From Oscillospiraceae bacterium (lineage in GTDB: Bacteria > Bacillota > Clostridia > Oscillospirales > CAG-272): a stretch of DNA of 64,000 bases. The notes beneath the pieces are model-generated. The model was not told the origin of the DNA and searched no databases. It was given only the letters and a program-made list of their open reading frames with translations. Shown here piece after piece: positions 8,201 through 15,179 of this stretch; within the stretch, counting starts at the first letter, position 1, and every line of letters starts with the position of its first letter. The stretch lies in assembly GCA_015065295.1 (NCBI GenBank), contig SVQN01000001.1:62001-126000 (forward strand). Reading direction: 5' to 3'. Made by a program: the position numbers and the translations under genes.

Positions 8201-9325
8201 CACGCCGCTGTAACGCTTGACGGCGGAGTACAGGAGCAGGTCTTCCGAGAAGGCATAAGGGTACTTGTACTGCTTTCCGTCCTGCCCGAACGTGTCGTAG
8301 CCGCTCAGCTTCTGCGTGCCGTCCTGAAAGACGAAATCCACGGCATCATTGCCGTTCCGTCCGGTTGACGTGTCAATCCAGACGAGCTTGCCGTGCTGAT
8401 AAACGTGATGTCCGGAGGCAATGGAGACGTACAGACCGGCACTTCCGGGAACTTCGCGGGTATGCAGGAGCGAGGTCGGGAAGTCGGAGTTGTTGCCGTA
8501 CAGTTCGGTCTGGTTCGTCCCGTCCTCGAACATCTGGAACACACCCTGAATCCACATCTGCGTGCGGTCGTTGTAGTCCCAGCGGGTGTAGACCACGCGT
8601 CCGTCGGAGGTGACGGTCGGATAGGTCGTATGTACCTGGTCGTAGCCGAGACGGAGGATTTCCGATCCGTCGGCATTGCATTTGTAAAGATTGGAGACGG
8701 GCGTTTTCCAGCAGTCCACCACCTGAATGTCACGGCTGGAATTGAACAGAATCGAGCCGTCGGAGAGATATTTCGGTTCGGTATCCGCGACACCGGAGCC
8801 GAACGTAAGCTGTTTGAATTCGCGGGTTGCAAGGGTCATTTCGTACAGGTGATAATCGTCCACGGCGGACTGCTTCCACGAGAACAGGACTTTCGTACCG
8901 TCCGGCGAAACGTCGGGATCGCGGATCACACCCTGCTTGGATTTCAGAAGAACGCTCTCATAGGTCTGATAGTTGTCCCCGTCCTTCACGATACTGACGA
9001 GAACGAGTTCGGAGCCGGGATTGAAGATGGCTTCGCGGCCTTCGGGGTCTTTGTTGTCGCTGCCGAGGTCTTCCGCGAGAGCTTCGGTGTAGGCGTAATG
9101 CGATGCGCCGAGCTGCTTGTGGCGGACGACGATATAATACGGCGTTTCTTCGTAAATCCGGGCGATGACGTCCGTTTTTTTGCTTCCCGCTTCGTAGGTC
9201 ATGATCTGTTCGGCATCGTCTCCGGGAGAAAGCGTCACGCCTTCACCCGCCGCAAAAATGACGACCGCGCCGCAGATCAGTGTGAGAACGAGGACAAGCG
9301 ACAGAATTTTCACGATTTTCTTCAT
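5228..9325 (-). CDS. HzsA-related exported dihaem cytochrome c with carbohydrate-binding-like domains
   Basis: 1365 residues with a cleavable signal peptide (1-28), hence outside the membrane. Order of parts: TolB-like beta-propeller with 'PDVSPDGTKVLFSW' and 'YPTVTSDGRVVYTRWD' blades (about 60-480); a hydrazine-synthase-alpha-type middle domain, 'EDGSALFTAPANTPLYF' then 'MRSW', ending in the haem site CVGCH (544-548); a second site CVVCH (608-612) after 'VQPILDES'; two jelly-roll-like inserts (about 680-940); the HzsA-type tail 'FWPLSYLVLTG', 'LRSGHGNLTEEEI', 'WIDLVVPAYG' (970-1055); and a discoidin (F5/8 C)-like domain (about 1218-1362). Two c-type haems are therefore predicted. It is the last gene of resB-ccsA-propeller/MauG-like-this. 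AAAGGAGA lies 13 bases before the ATG, a long spacing. Hydrazine synthesis itself is not implied; the electron partner and substrate are unknown. Confidence 0.8.
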   Translation of the reverse strand: MKKIVKILSLVLVLTLICGAVVIFAAGEGVTLSPGDDAEQIMTYEAGSKKTDVIARIYEETPYYIVVRHKQLGASHYAYTEALAEDLGSDNKDPEGREAIFNPGSELVLVSIVKDGDNYQTYESVLLKSKQGVIRDPDVSPDGTKVLFSWKQSAVDDYHLYEMTLATREFKQLTFGSGVADTEPKYLSDGSILFNSSRDIQVVDCWKTPVSNLYKCNADGSEILRLGYDQVHTTYPTVTSDGRVVYTRWDYNDRTQMWIQGVFQMFEDGTNQTELYGNNSDFPTSLLHTREVPGSAGLYVSIASGHHVYQHGKLVWIDTSTGRNGNDAVDFVFQDGTQKLSGYDTFGQDGKQYKYPYAFSEDLLLYSAVKRYSGVNADFSIYAYDRNTDTEVELVEASGGSGASQIVPVYARDLFTRPSMVNYASETGTFYVSNVYEGPSMEGVTVGSAKYLRVVELEFRTSAIGATIARGSGSSDPFTPISTGNGAWDIKKVLGVVPVEEDGSALFTAPANTPLYFQLLDENGSVIQTMRSWTTLMPNETFSCVGCHEDKNVAPTVSGTTTMAMKKGVTAIQPDLWMDDYPEDYDPYSDSVGFSYLKEVQPILDESCVVCHSDTAEAFSMVNAKQAPRFKANIADTILAEDAVWRYLPMEGTPFSKEGPDGDADYPYTVHAPFGDGRTAPQEHNTLMTTGAFRAWTTFTGTNYDLNECGLTFTGQLCGKAEIFLNGTLIAELDHPESAEINIPVTNEMRKAFKFGDNHLSVRVEGTYFTLGLTSSAEAAQGEVKNFVRQQAKWDYIKAADLGKAPDGWITGEDDSTKWKSGMAPFGDRTIDGVKWKTDWSGGQNAIFLRRTFNVDDIEQYRGSPLCTNITYDDGIRIYLNGKELFYDKDWVDNYVDLELASDAADCLVNGENILAVSLCNTAGGRQLDMSLYSYKKDPGAEVVVPLDSSREAAFSLEGIDVIGTRQKKFWPLSYLVLTGSYPSGTNWLCTPDGDFVNFLSSMSGAEIVPPQTFGSSKSLLIEKLRSGHGNLTEEEIRTIECWIDLVVPAYGSYDENVEWGSNERREYDEKGSKREYYDNLNKAVIDTKAGRYADTGDVTIEFLQANGTASYIASGKGYALLNVPEIYAPKQGVRVTLPEGEKYVAVCLSSKLGETIVYCPDGVFEYRFPSDMGDLFPSALDDSKNVVYINNVISARIPTDDELAEPRNLAENVYDFKSAANVFPHASTNSAADNGTAYYEARCAIDGFTANTGHGDYPVQSWGPDKATMDTNEIVIDFGRTVKLDSLEILIRCDFPHDTWFTGADVTFSDGTSEHIDLWKTEEFMTFDLSGKETTYVKLSGFTTANGEWAAITEIRTIGTEIAG

Positions 9326-9347
9326 AATTATTATGCACTCTCCTTTC

Positions 9348-11510
9348 TCAGGTTTCCTTCACGGTCAGAACGTAGGTCGATGCGAGAGGATTTCCTTTTT
9401 TATCTACAATGGAAATTTCCAGACGGTACCGCTCGTCAACGAGAATCATAGAATCTTCGCCGACATCCACATGAACGGCGGTGTTGTACGCCATTTCACC
9501 GAGCGAATACCGGTAATTGACTTCGCCGTCATCCGTGACCCAGCGCACGTGCGCGTAACCCGGTTCGACGTTTTCCGCCTGACAGCGCACGGTGAATCCG
9601 GTAACCTTTGCATAGGACGGAATCCGTCCCTGACCTTCGTTTCCGTTGTCATCCGTCCAGAAGACCTGTTCCACGCCGTAATCCTCGCCGACCGTACCGA
9701 TCGAACGGACGAATTCGGACAGCTTCGCCACATCATCGTCGGATGTTCCCTCCGGAACAAAGTGACGTACCGCATCTTCAATCGTTTTCGCGGAGCCGTT
9801 GTACATATACGGCGCGCTTCGCCATACTTCAACGAGCGTGGGTGTTGCGAAATCACGGTTTTCCCATCCGCCGTCCTCGCCGAGAATCGGGGACTGGTGC
9901 AGTTTCAGATCGGTGTACAGCGGCGCGGGATGGCATTCCGCACAGCCGTACTGCTCAAAGAGAACCTCGCCTTCCGCCGCTGTTTCGGTCAGCGTACCGC
10001 CAAGTTGGAGCGCGGGCGACTCCACGGGAAGCATGGATTTGAGGTATTCGTCGATTGCGCGGTTCGATTCCTCGTCGATCGTGTTGAACTGGATGAACTT
10101 CATCCCCGCACGGACGGCCGTTTCCGCATTCGCACGGATGCCGGTAATCATGACCGGCGGACAGCGGTGCGTGAACATCATCGACACCGCCGATTTCGGA
10201 TTGCCGAGACCGTCGTTGAGGTTGTCCCAGTTGAATCCGTCCACCCGTCCGTCGGGATGACAGGACGCGCAGGCTTCCCAGTTCTGATAGCATTTTGTCG
10301 CGTCGTACCACAGCGTTTCGCCGAGCCGCACGATGTCCGCTTCCGGCTGTTCGCCGAGCGAAAGGGTGGAAACGCTGAAATCGGATGTGTTCATCACGGC
10401 AATGTCGCCGGTGAAATATTCGGTGCAGTAGAGCTTTCCGCCGCTGTACAGGATGTCACGCACACCTTCGCCGGGCATCTGCGTCCGCGTCCGGACGGCA
10501 TTCAGAATCCCGATTTCGTCGGCAAGTTCACGTCCCTTGTTTTCCTTGGAATTCAGGATGTTGTCGAGCTTCTGCATGGGGAAGGAGATAATTTCGCCCG
10601 TACCGGATGCCGCGAAGTAGGCGTTGTCCTCGTCAAAGGCGATCCCCCACGGGGAAGCCGCACCGAGGGTCACGTCGTCGAGCAGAATCGTGTTGACGTG
10701 GGAGTCGGTTTCCGCGTCGATGATAGCGAAGCCGTTCGAGTTGATCCACGCGCCGTCAAGCTGGGTCGTGGGGTATTGATACCGCGCGATCACGGCGGAG
10801 ACAAACAGACGTTTTCCGTCCGGTGTGGCTTCGATATCCTTCACGCCGCCGGTCCCGTTGACGAGGTCGATGGCTCTCTGATACCGGACAGTTCTCACAT
10901 CCTCCAGATCATGGAAAACATGGACGGACGTGCTGACGACCTCTTCATTCGCCGCATCGTCCGGCAGGTGACAGGCGACGTAGAGCTTATCTCCTGCAAT
11001 TGCCGCCGCGATGGGTTCACGGCTGACGTGGAAAGTCGAGGTATCCCCATCGGTTTCCAGATCAATGGCGATGATCGTGTCGGAAAAACGGTTTGTGACA
11101 TACGCAATATGTCCGGCGAATTCCACATCGGTCGGCGTATGTCCGACGGGGTATTCTTTCTCAAGTTTCAGGTCCGTACTCAGCACAGTCAGTGTTCCGT
11201 CCAGACCGCCGCGCGTGACATAAACCTTGCCGTCGTACAGCTTGACGCAGTGTGCGCCGCCGTCGAGGTCAATCTGCGCGGCAATGGTTCCGTCGGGATT
11301 CAGCTTGATGACCCGTCCGCCGGTCTCGTCGGCAGCGTAGACACACCCGTCCGCGTCCACGGCAACAGAGGAGGGGGAAATGTAATTTTCCGCCGCAACC
11401 CGCGTTTCCAGCGTGGGAGTGACGTTGTCCGAAGCGGGTTCCGTCTTGCCGCAGGAAGCGGTCACAAGCAGAAGCACCGCCGCGAACAGCAGATTCCATT
11501 TTGTTTTCAT
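9348..11510 (-). CDS. Exported lipoprotein: beta-propeller fused to a dihaem cytochrome c peroxidase/MauG-like domain
   Basis: I start at the second ATG (11510), which has GGAG 9 bases upstream; the ATG at 11525 overlaps the ccsA stop and has no such site. The product is 720 residues, with a lipobox-like VTASC at the end of its signal sequence. Residues 40-395 read as YncE/NHL-type propeller repeats ('YISPSSVAVDADG', 'HTPTDVEFAGHIAYVTN', 'ATPDGKRLFVSA'). Residues 395-610 carry two haem c sites, CASCH (414-418) and CAECH (523-527), and 'APYMYNGSAKTIEDAVRHF', the family signature around the axial Met of bacterial dihaem peroxidases and MauG. About 100 C-terminal residues look like a beta-sandwich. 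Peroxidase or oxidative maturation activity is possible. The propeller-plus-peroxidase arrangement matches the fused beta-gamma subunit of some hydrazine synthases. Confidence 0.85.
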   Translation of the reverse strand: MKTKWNLLFAAVLLLVTASCGKTEPASDNVTPTLETRVAAENYISPSSVAVDADGCVYAADETGGRVIKLNPDGTIAAQIDLDGGAHCVKLYDGKVYVTRGGLDGTLTVLSTDLKLEKEYPVGHTPTDVEFAGHIAYVTNRFSDTIIAIDLETDGDTSTFHVSREPIAAAIAGDKLYVACHLPDDAANEEVVSTSVHVFHDLEDVRTVRYQRAIDLVNGTGGVKDIEATPDGKRLFVSAVIARYQYPTTQLDGAWINSNGFAIIDAETDSHVNTILLDDVTLGAASPWGIAFDEDNAYFAASGTGEIISFPMQKLDNILNSKENKGRELADEIGILNAVRTRTQMPGEGVRDILYSGGKLYCTEYFTGDIAVMNTSDFSVSTLSLGEQPEADIVRLGETLWYDATKCYQNWEACASCHPDGRVDGFNWDNLNDGLGNPKSAVSMMFTHRCPPVMITGIRANAETAVRAGMKFIQFNTIDEESNRAIDEYLKSMLPVESPALQLGGTLTETAAEGEVLFEQYGCAECHPAPLYTDLKLHQSPILGEDGGWENRDFATPTLVEVWRSAPYMYNGSAKTIEDAVRHFVPEGTSDDDVAKLSEFVRSIGTVGEDYGVEQVFWTDDNGNEGQGRIPSYAKVTGFTVRCQAENVEPGYAHVRWVTDDGEVNYRYSLGEMAYNTAVHVDVGEDSMILVDERYRLEISIVDKKGNPLASTYVLTVKET

Positions 11511-11524
11511 AAGATATATCTCCA

Positions 11525-12304
11525 TTAATTATAAGTATGCATCGACGTTTCCGACGCAGTCATGCCGTTGACGAAGAAGAAGGTGACGATCACACACGCA
11601 AATCCGGCGATCAGCACCGCATCACGGAATTTCGTCAAATCCGCACTCCGGCGGATATGCAGCCACGTCATGAACATCAGCCATGTTACCAGTGCCCAGC
11701 ATTCCTTGATGTCCCAGCTCCAGAACGCTCCCCAGACCTCGTTCGCCCAGACCGCGCCGCACAGCATCCCCGCTGTCATAAAGGGGAACAGGACGCACAC
11801 GCAGTCGTAAATGCCGCCGTCAAGCTGCTTCTGCCGCAGAGGATCGTTCCGCACGAAAAATTTCGTCACCGTCATGGCAAACGCGGCCGCCGCCATGATG
11901 TAGGAAATCACATACATCAGAATGTGCGGCACAAAATAGACCGAGCGCAGAGCCGGCGGGAACTGCCAGACGGACGCAATGTCCATGAAGCACAGCCCCA
12001 TCGACAGGATGAGCGAACACCCGATCACATACGGCGCAGCCCAGGCTCCATCCCGCAGGAACGCCATGTAGAGGTAAACCGCGCCGAACAATGCCGACGC
12101 GAACGTCAGCACCTGATACATACTGACGAACGGGACGTAATCGTTCACGAGAAAATTGTTGACGACCAGCGTGACCGAACCGGCTTCCGCAAGAATCCAG
12201 AAGACCGCGCCGGGTTTCGTTTTTTTGAGAAGGTACAGGACGAACGCCGCCGTGTAGAACACTGTGGCGATGATAATGATGATCCGAAGGATGGTGTCAG
12301 TCAT
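11525..12304 (-). CDS. ccsA: Cytochrome c biogenesis protein CcsA/ResC
   Basis: A 259-residue polytopic membrane protein of the haem-handling CcsA/CcmC/CcmF superfamily. The diagnostic tryptophan-rich motif is present as 'WGAFWSWDIKECWALVTW', flanked by His-containing helices ('YFVPHILMYVISY' upstream, 'TWLHIRR' downstream). With ResB it forms the System II synthase that carries haem across the membrane and attaches it to CxxCH cysteines. Its start overlaps the resB end by 8 bases, with AAGGAGG 9 bases before the ATG, so translation is coupled. Its stop sits just before the MauG-like gene. Finding it with two CxxCH proteins in one operon argues strongly that they receive haem. Confidence 0.9.
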   Translation of the reverse strand: MTDTILRIIIIIATVFYTAAFVLYLLKKTKPGAVFWILAEAGSVTLVVNNFLVNDYVPFVSMYQVLTFASALFGAVYLYMAFLRDGAWAAPYVIGCSLILSMGLCFMDIASVWQFPPALRSVYFVPHILMYVISYIMAAAAFAMTVTKFFVRNDPLRQKQLDGGIYDCVCVLFPFMTAGMLCGAVWANEVWGAFWSWDIKECWALVTWLMFMTWLHIRRSADLTKFRDAVLIAGFACVIVTFFFVNGMTASETSMHTYN

Positions 12305-13019
12305 GAGCGGATTCCTCCTTCGTTTTCTTATGCGGACGGACCGCGTTTCCGACGAGCAGTTCGAGAACGGTTCCCGCAGCCAGCACGATCACGCCTGCTT
12401 TCACGACATATTCGCCTGGATCACGGCGGAAGAGCAGATTGACGTATTCCCCGATCCCGTCCGCCGTGAAGCCCTTGCCGTGGTTCATGAGATAGATTTT
12501 CCAGCCATTTTTCCGCACGGGATGATTCACGGAAAGTTCTTTGTTTTCGACTTTCAGCGTCACCGCGTCTGCAAACAGAAGATCGGCGGAATATTGTCTG
12601 TCCGATCCGTCGTCGTACCTTTCTATCTCAAAATTTTCAACGCAGATATTGAAGCCGAGATCACAGATTTCCCCATTTTCGCGCTGGATGTTCGAATAAT
12701 AGGTATACACCTCTTCACTCACCGGAACCGCCGCCGTAACGGAATCGCCGCCCAGTTCAAACAAAGCGAATCCGGCGAGCATCAGGACGATTCCCGCGTG
12801 GGTCAGATAAAATCCGATCCGTTTCGGGAGATTTCCGGACGGTCGGGCAAATACCAGAGAACCGGCCATCAGGATTCCGCCGAATGTCAGAACCGCTGTC
12901 ACGGCGATTCCACGGAAGTTTACGGGAACCCCGGCGGAAAACAGGATCGTCAGGACGAGAAAAAACAGCGTGATCCCGAGGAGGAGAAGTCCGATGACGG
13001 TATGTACACGGCGTTTCAT
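12297..13019 (-). CDS. resB: Cytochrome c biogenesis protein ResB/CcsB
   Basis: A 240-residue membrane protein, first gene of the cytochrome operon. Helices at about 8-28, 36-58, 70-88 and 205-225 surround a large extracytoplasmic loop. 'FYLTHAGIVLMLAGFALF' holds the conserved histidine of the third helix, and 'VNHPVRKNGWKIYLMNHGK' is the ResB loop signature. It is shorter than Bacillus ResB (over 500 residues) but close to the compact CcsB forms seen in other anaerobes. It works with CcsA in haem ligation at the outer face. GGAGGG is 7 bases before the ATG. The thiol-reducing partners (CcdA, ResA) are not in the window. Confidence 0.85.
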   Translation of the reverse strand: MKRRVHTVIGLLLLGITLFFLVLTILFSAGVPVNFRGIAVTAVLTFGGILMAGSLVFARPSGNLPKRIGFYLTHAGIVLMLAGFALFELGGDSVTAAVPVSEEVYTYYSNIQRENGEICDLGFNICVENFEIERYDDGSDRQYSADLLFADAVTLKVENKELSVNHPVRKNGWKIYLMNHGKGFTADGIGEYVNLLFRRDPGEYVVKAGVIVLAAGTVLELLVGNAVRPHKKTKEESAHD

Positions 13020-13064
13020 GGAAAAGCCCTCCGTTCATGGAATGGAATTGAAAGAATTATCTTT

Positions 13065-13093
13065 ATTATAACACGGGCAGGACGATTGTACAA
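13065..13093 (-). promoter_or_regulatory. Promoter of the resB-ccsA-cytochrome operon
   Basis: TATAAT at 13065-13070 with TTGTAC at 13088-13093, 17-base spacer, 46 bases before the resB start. The -35 is weak, which would suit activation or an alternative sigma factor. Confidence 0.6.
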
Positions 13094-13235
13094 GATGATT
13101 TTTTCAGGATTTACAGGACGCACCGCAATTTGACATTATGGGACAGATGAGGTATACTGTAAAAAATATCAACGAGCAATCCGAAATCTGACGAACATCA
13201 GAATGATAAGCCAAACCTTCCCCTTGCGCCCAACG

Positions 13236-13553
13236 TTGTCATTCCGAAGGCGAAACTTGCTGAAAATCAAAACTGCACGTCCTGCCTGAGGAATCTTTGC
13301 ACGCCACTGTGTCATCCGTAGAGAAAGTCCGTGGTTGTGTTGAAATTTCGACTTCAGAGGTTTACGAACGCCTGTAACGAACAATTTGCACAAATATAGG
13401 GACAGCAGATTATACGTTAGGACAAAGTTGAACCTCTGTAGCTGAATAGTTGTGAATACCACGGGCATTTTTTACGGCTTACACAGTGGCGTGCAAAGAT
13501 TCCTCGGACAAGAACTTCAGTTGAAATTTATAGTAATAAGTCCTCGGAATGAC
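13236..13553. repeat. Family E element, ~318 bases with ~75-base imperfect inverted ends
   Basis: The left end (GTCATTCCGA... to ...GAATCTTTGCACGCCACTGTG) recurs inverted on the right (CACAGTGGCGTGCAAAGATTC... to ...TCGGAATGAC). The interior has no credible coding frame; the 99-codon frame here is not preceded by a ribosome-binding site. It fills most of the 680-base gap between the cytochrome operon promoter and the ECF sigma gene. The GTCATTCCGA...GAATC pattern resembles non-autonomous inverted-repeat elements common in gut bacteria. Confidence 0.65.
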
Positions 13554-13701
13554 AACGGGAAGCTGAATACGAATGAATTCTGTCTATTTTCGGATTTGCT
13601 CATTTATAGGTAAAAAATAAAAATTTTTTCTTCCTTCCCGTAAAGAAATTCCGTTCTCCGGTGACTATATCCATGAACCCACATTCCACGGAGGAACCGA
13701 C

Positions 13702-15096
13702 ATGACCGAACATTATCCCTATCTCTACGGCTACATTGCCAGCCGCATTTCCTCGCTTGCCGATACCGAGGACATTCTTCAGGAAACCTACCTCGCCGCC
13801 ATCGTTTCGCGTACGACCCTGTCCGACGAAACGAAGATTAAAGCGTGGCTGCGCGGCATCGCGGACAACAAAATCAAGCAGTATTACCGCCGTCAGGCGA
13901 TTTACCGCGCCCGTCACACCGGCGAAGAAGCGGATGAGGAACTTCCGTCCCCCGACACATCTGCCGACCGTATGACCGCCGAAACCGCTCTGGCACGTCT
14001 GCACGAGGAAGTCTCCCGTCTGCCGGAGGATTTCCGGAACTGCGCGGTTGTTTCGCTGATGTGCGGACTGTCCGGTGCGGATGCCGCCGAAATCCTGAAC
14101 GTTCCGGTTCAGACCGTGTACAACCGGGTTCACAAAACCAAGCAGATTCTGCGTGAACGACTGGAGGACATTATGGACATCTCTCTCGAAACCTTTGCCG
14201 CCCTGCTCGACGACGGAAAATCCAAAACCGAGCGCACCTGCGAATATCTCCGCACTTTTTACGCCTTGAACGACGCACAGAAATACGACGACATGGCGGT
14301 CCTGCTCATGACCGCGCCCGTCTTTGCGTCCGACTGCCCGATGGCGCATTATATCATCATGCAGTACTGTACGATGGCGGTGCGGATCATGCGCGGTCCG
14401 AACGCCGGGACGGTCAAGCCCGCGCTGAAACGGCTCGGAGAATCGGAATTCCGTCTGGCGGAAAAGCTCGGTCTTGCGGGCATTCTGGACGATGATACTG
14501 GTGAGGAAATCCCGGAATATCAGTTTTACGAATCCTTTGCGGACTTTTATTCCGCGATGGGCGATCACGAAGCGGCGTTTGCCGTGTGCGAAAAAGTCCG
14601 CGAACTCGGCTGTCCGCGGGAAATGCAGTATGCGATGACTCTACAGGATGCCGGACAGTACGAAGAAGCGATGGAAGTTTTCAAAAGGGAAGCTGAACGC
14701 GCCGGTGAGACATCGCCCGACCGCTACATGGCGTACAACCGCATCTACTGCTGTCTGCGGAACCTCGGCGATCTCCGCGGCGGTCTGGAATATCAGCTGA
14801 AAAACTACACGGCGATCAAACAGGGGCTGATTTACGCCGAGCCGGATGCCAACGCGCATTTCCTCGGCGGCGAAGCGTATTCACTCGCCATGACCTACGC
14901 TTATCTCGACGAACCGGCGGACATGATGAAGTATCTTACGGAAGCCGTGTCGATCAACCGCTGCTACCGTGACTGGGCACGCGCACAGGGAGCCTTTGCG
15001 AAGTACCGGGACACGGAGGAATTCGTGAAACTCTGCGGCGGCGGGGAAGGAAAGCAGTACAGCATCCACGCCGGCGGATATCATGAGTTTGAATGA
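13702..15096 (+). CDS. ECF-type sigma factor with C-terminal TPR-like extension
   Basis: 464 residues, more than twice a minimal ECF sigma factor. Residues 1-70 are region 2 ('DTEDILQETYLAAI', then 'IKAWLRGIADNKIKQYYRR'). Residues about 95-155 are region 4, ending in a helix-turn-helix ('GADAAEILNVPVQTVYNRVH'). The rest (about 165-450) is all-helical with paired-helix spacing and Tyr/Ala/Gly-rich turns, as in tetratricopeptide repeats ('FYSAMGDHEAAFAVCEKV', 'GQYEEAMEVFKREAERAG'). Such tails usually regulate the sigma factor or bind a partner in place of an anti-sigma gene. GGAGG is 7 bases before the ATG. It is divergent from the cytochrome operon, about 0.7 kb away, so it could control it, but no promoter match was tested. 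Confidence 0.8.
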   Translation: MTEHYPYLYGYIASRISSLADTEDILQETYLAAIVSRTTLSDETKIKAWLRGIADNKIKQYYRRQAIYRARHTGEEADEELPSPDTSADRMTAETALARLHEEVSRLPEDFRNCAVVSLMCGLSGADAAEILNVPVQTVYNRVHKTKQILRERLEDIMDISLETFAALLDDGKSKTERTCEYLRTFYALNDAQKYDDMAVLLMTAPVFASDCPMAHYIIMQYCTMAVRIMRGPNAGTVKPALKRLGESEFRLAEKLGLAGILDDDTGEEIPEYQFYESFADFYSAMGDHEAAFAVCEKVRELGCPREMQYAMTLQDAGQYEEAMEVFKREAERAGETSPDRYMAYNRIYCCLRNLGDLRGGLEYQLKNYTAIKQGLIYAEPDANAHFLGGEAYSLAMTYAYLDEPADMMKYLTEAVSINRCYRDWARAQGAFAKYRDTEEFVKLCGGGEGKQYSIHAGGYHEFE

Positions 15097-15111
15097 TGAG
15101 CTGTAAATGAA

Positions 15112-15168
15112 AATGAGTTCGGCGGGAAGAGACTTTTTTGATGAAAAGTTTCCCCCGTCGAACTCATT
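15112..15168. terminator. Shared hairpin terminator between convergent genes
   Basis: Outer stem AATGAGTTCG/CGAACTCATT with an inner GGGA...ACTTTT/AAAAGTTTCCC arm. It lies between the sigma factor and the DUF4832-like gene and would stop both. Confidence 0.65.
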
Positions 15169-15179
15169 GAATGATAAAC

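Noticed and set aside
5432..8368. A 978-codon open frame on the plus strand, antisense to the HzsA-like gene
   Set aside because: Arg/Val-rich composition with no domain pattern and no ribosome-binding site. It arises because GC-rich third positions of the real gene suppress stops on the other strand.
9201..11528. A 775-codon open frame on the plus strand, antisense to the propeller/MauG-like gene
   Set aside because: Same cause; the minus strand carries haem sites, a lipobox and operon spacing.
5228..13019. Calling the operon a hydrazine synthase
   Set aside because: Only architecture and haem motifs agree. Active-site ligands were not verified, no hydrazine dehydrogenase or nitrogen-cycle genes are present, and the host type makes anammox chemistry implausible.
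13169..13468. A 99-codon minus-strand frame upstream of the cytochrome operon
   Set aside because: It lies within the family E inverted repeat and lacks a ribosome-binding site and coding-like composition.
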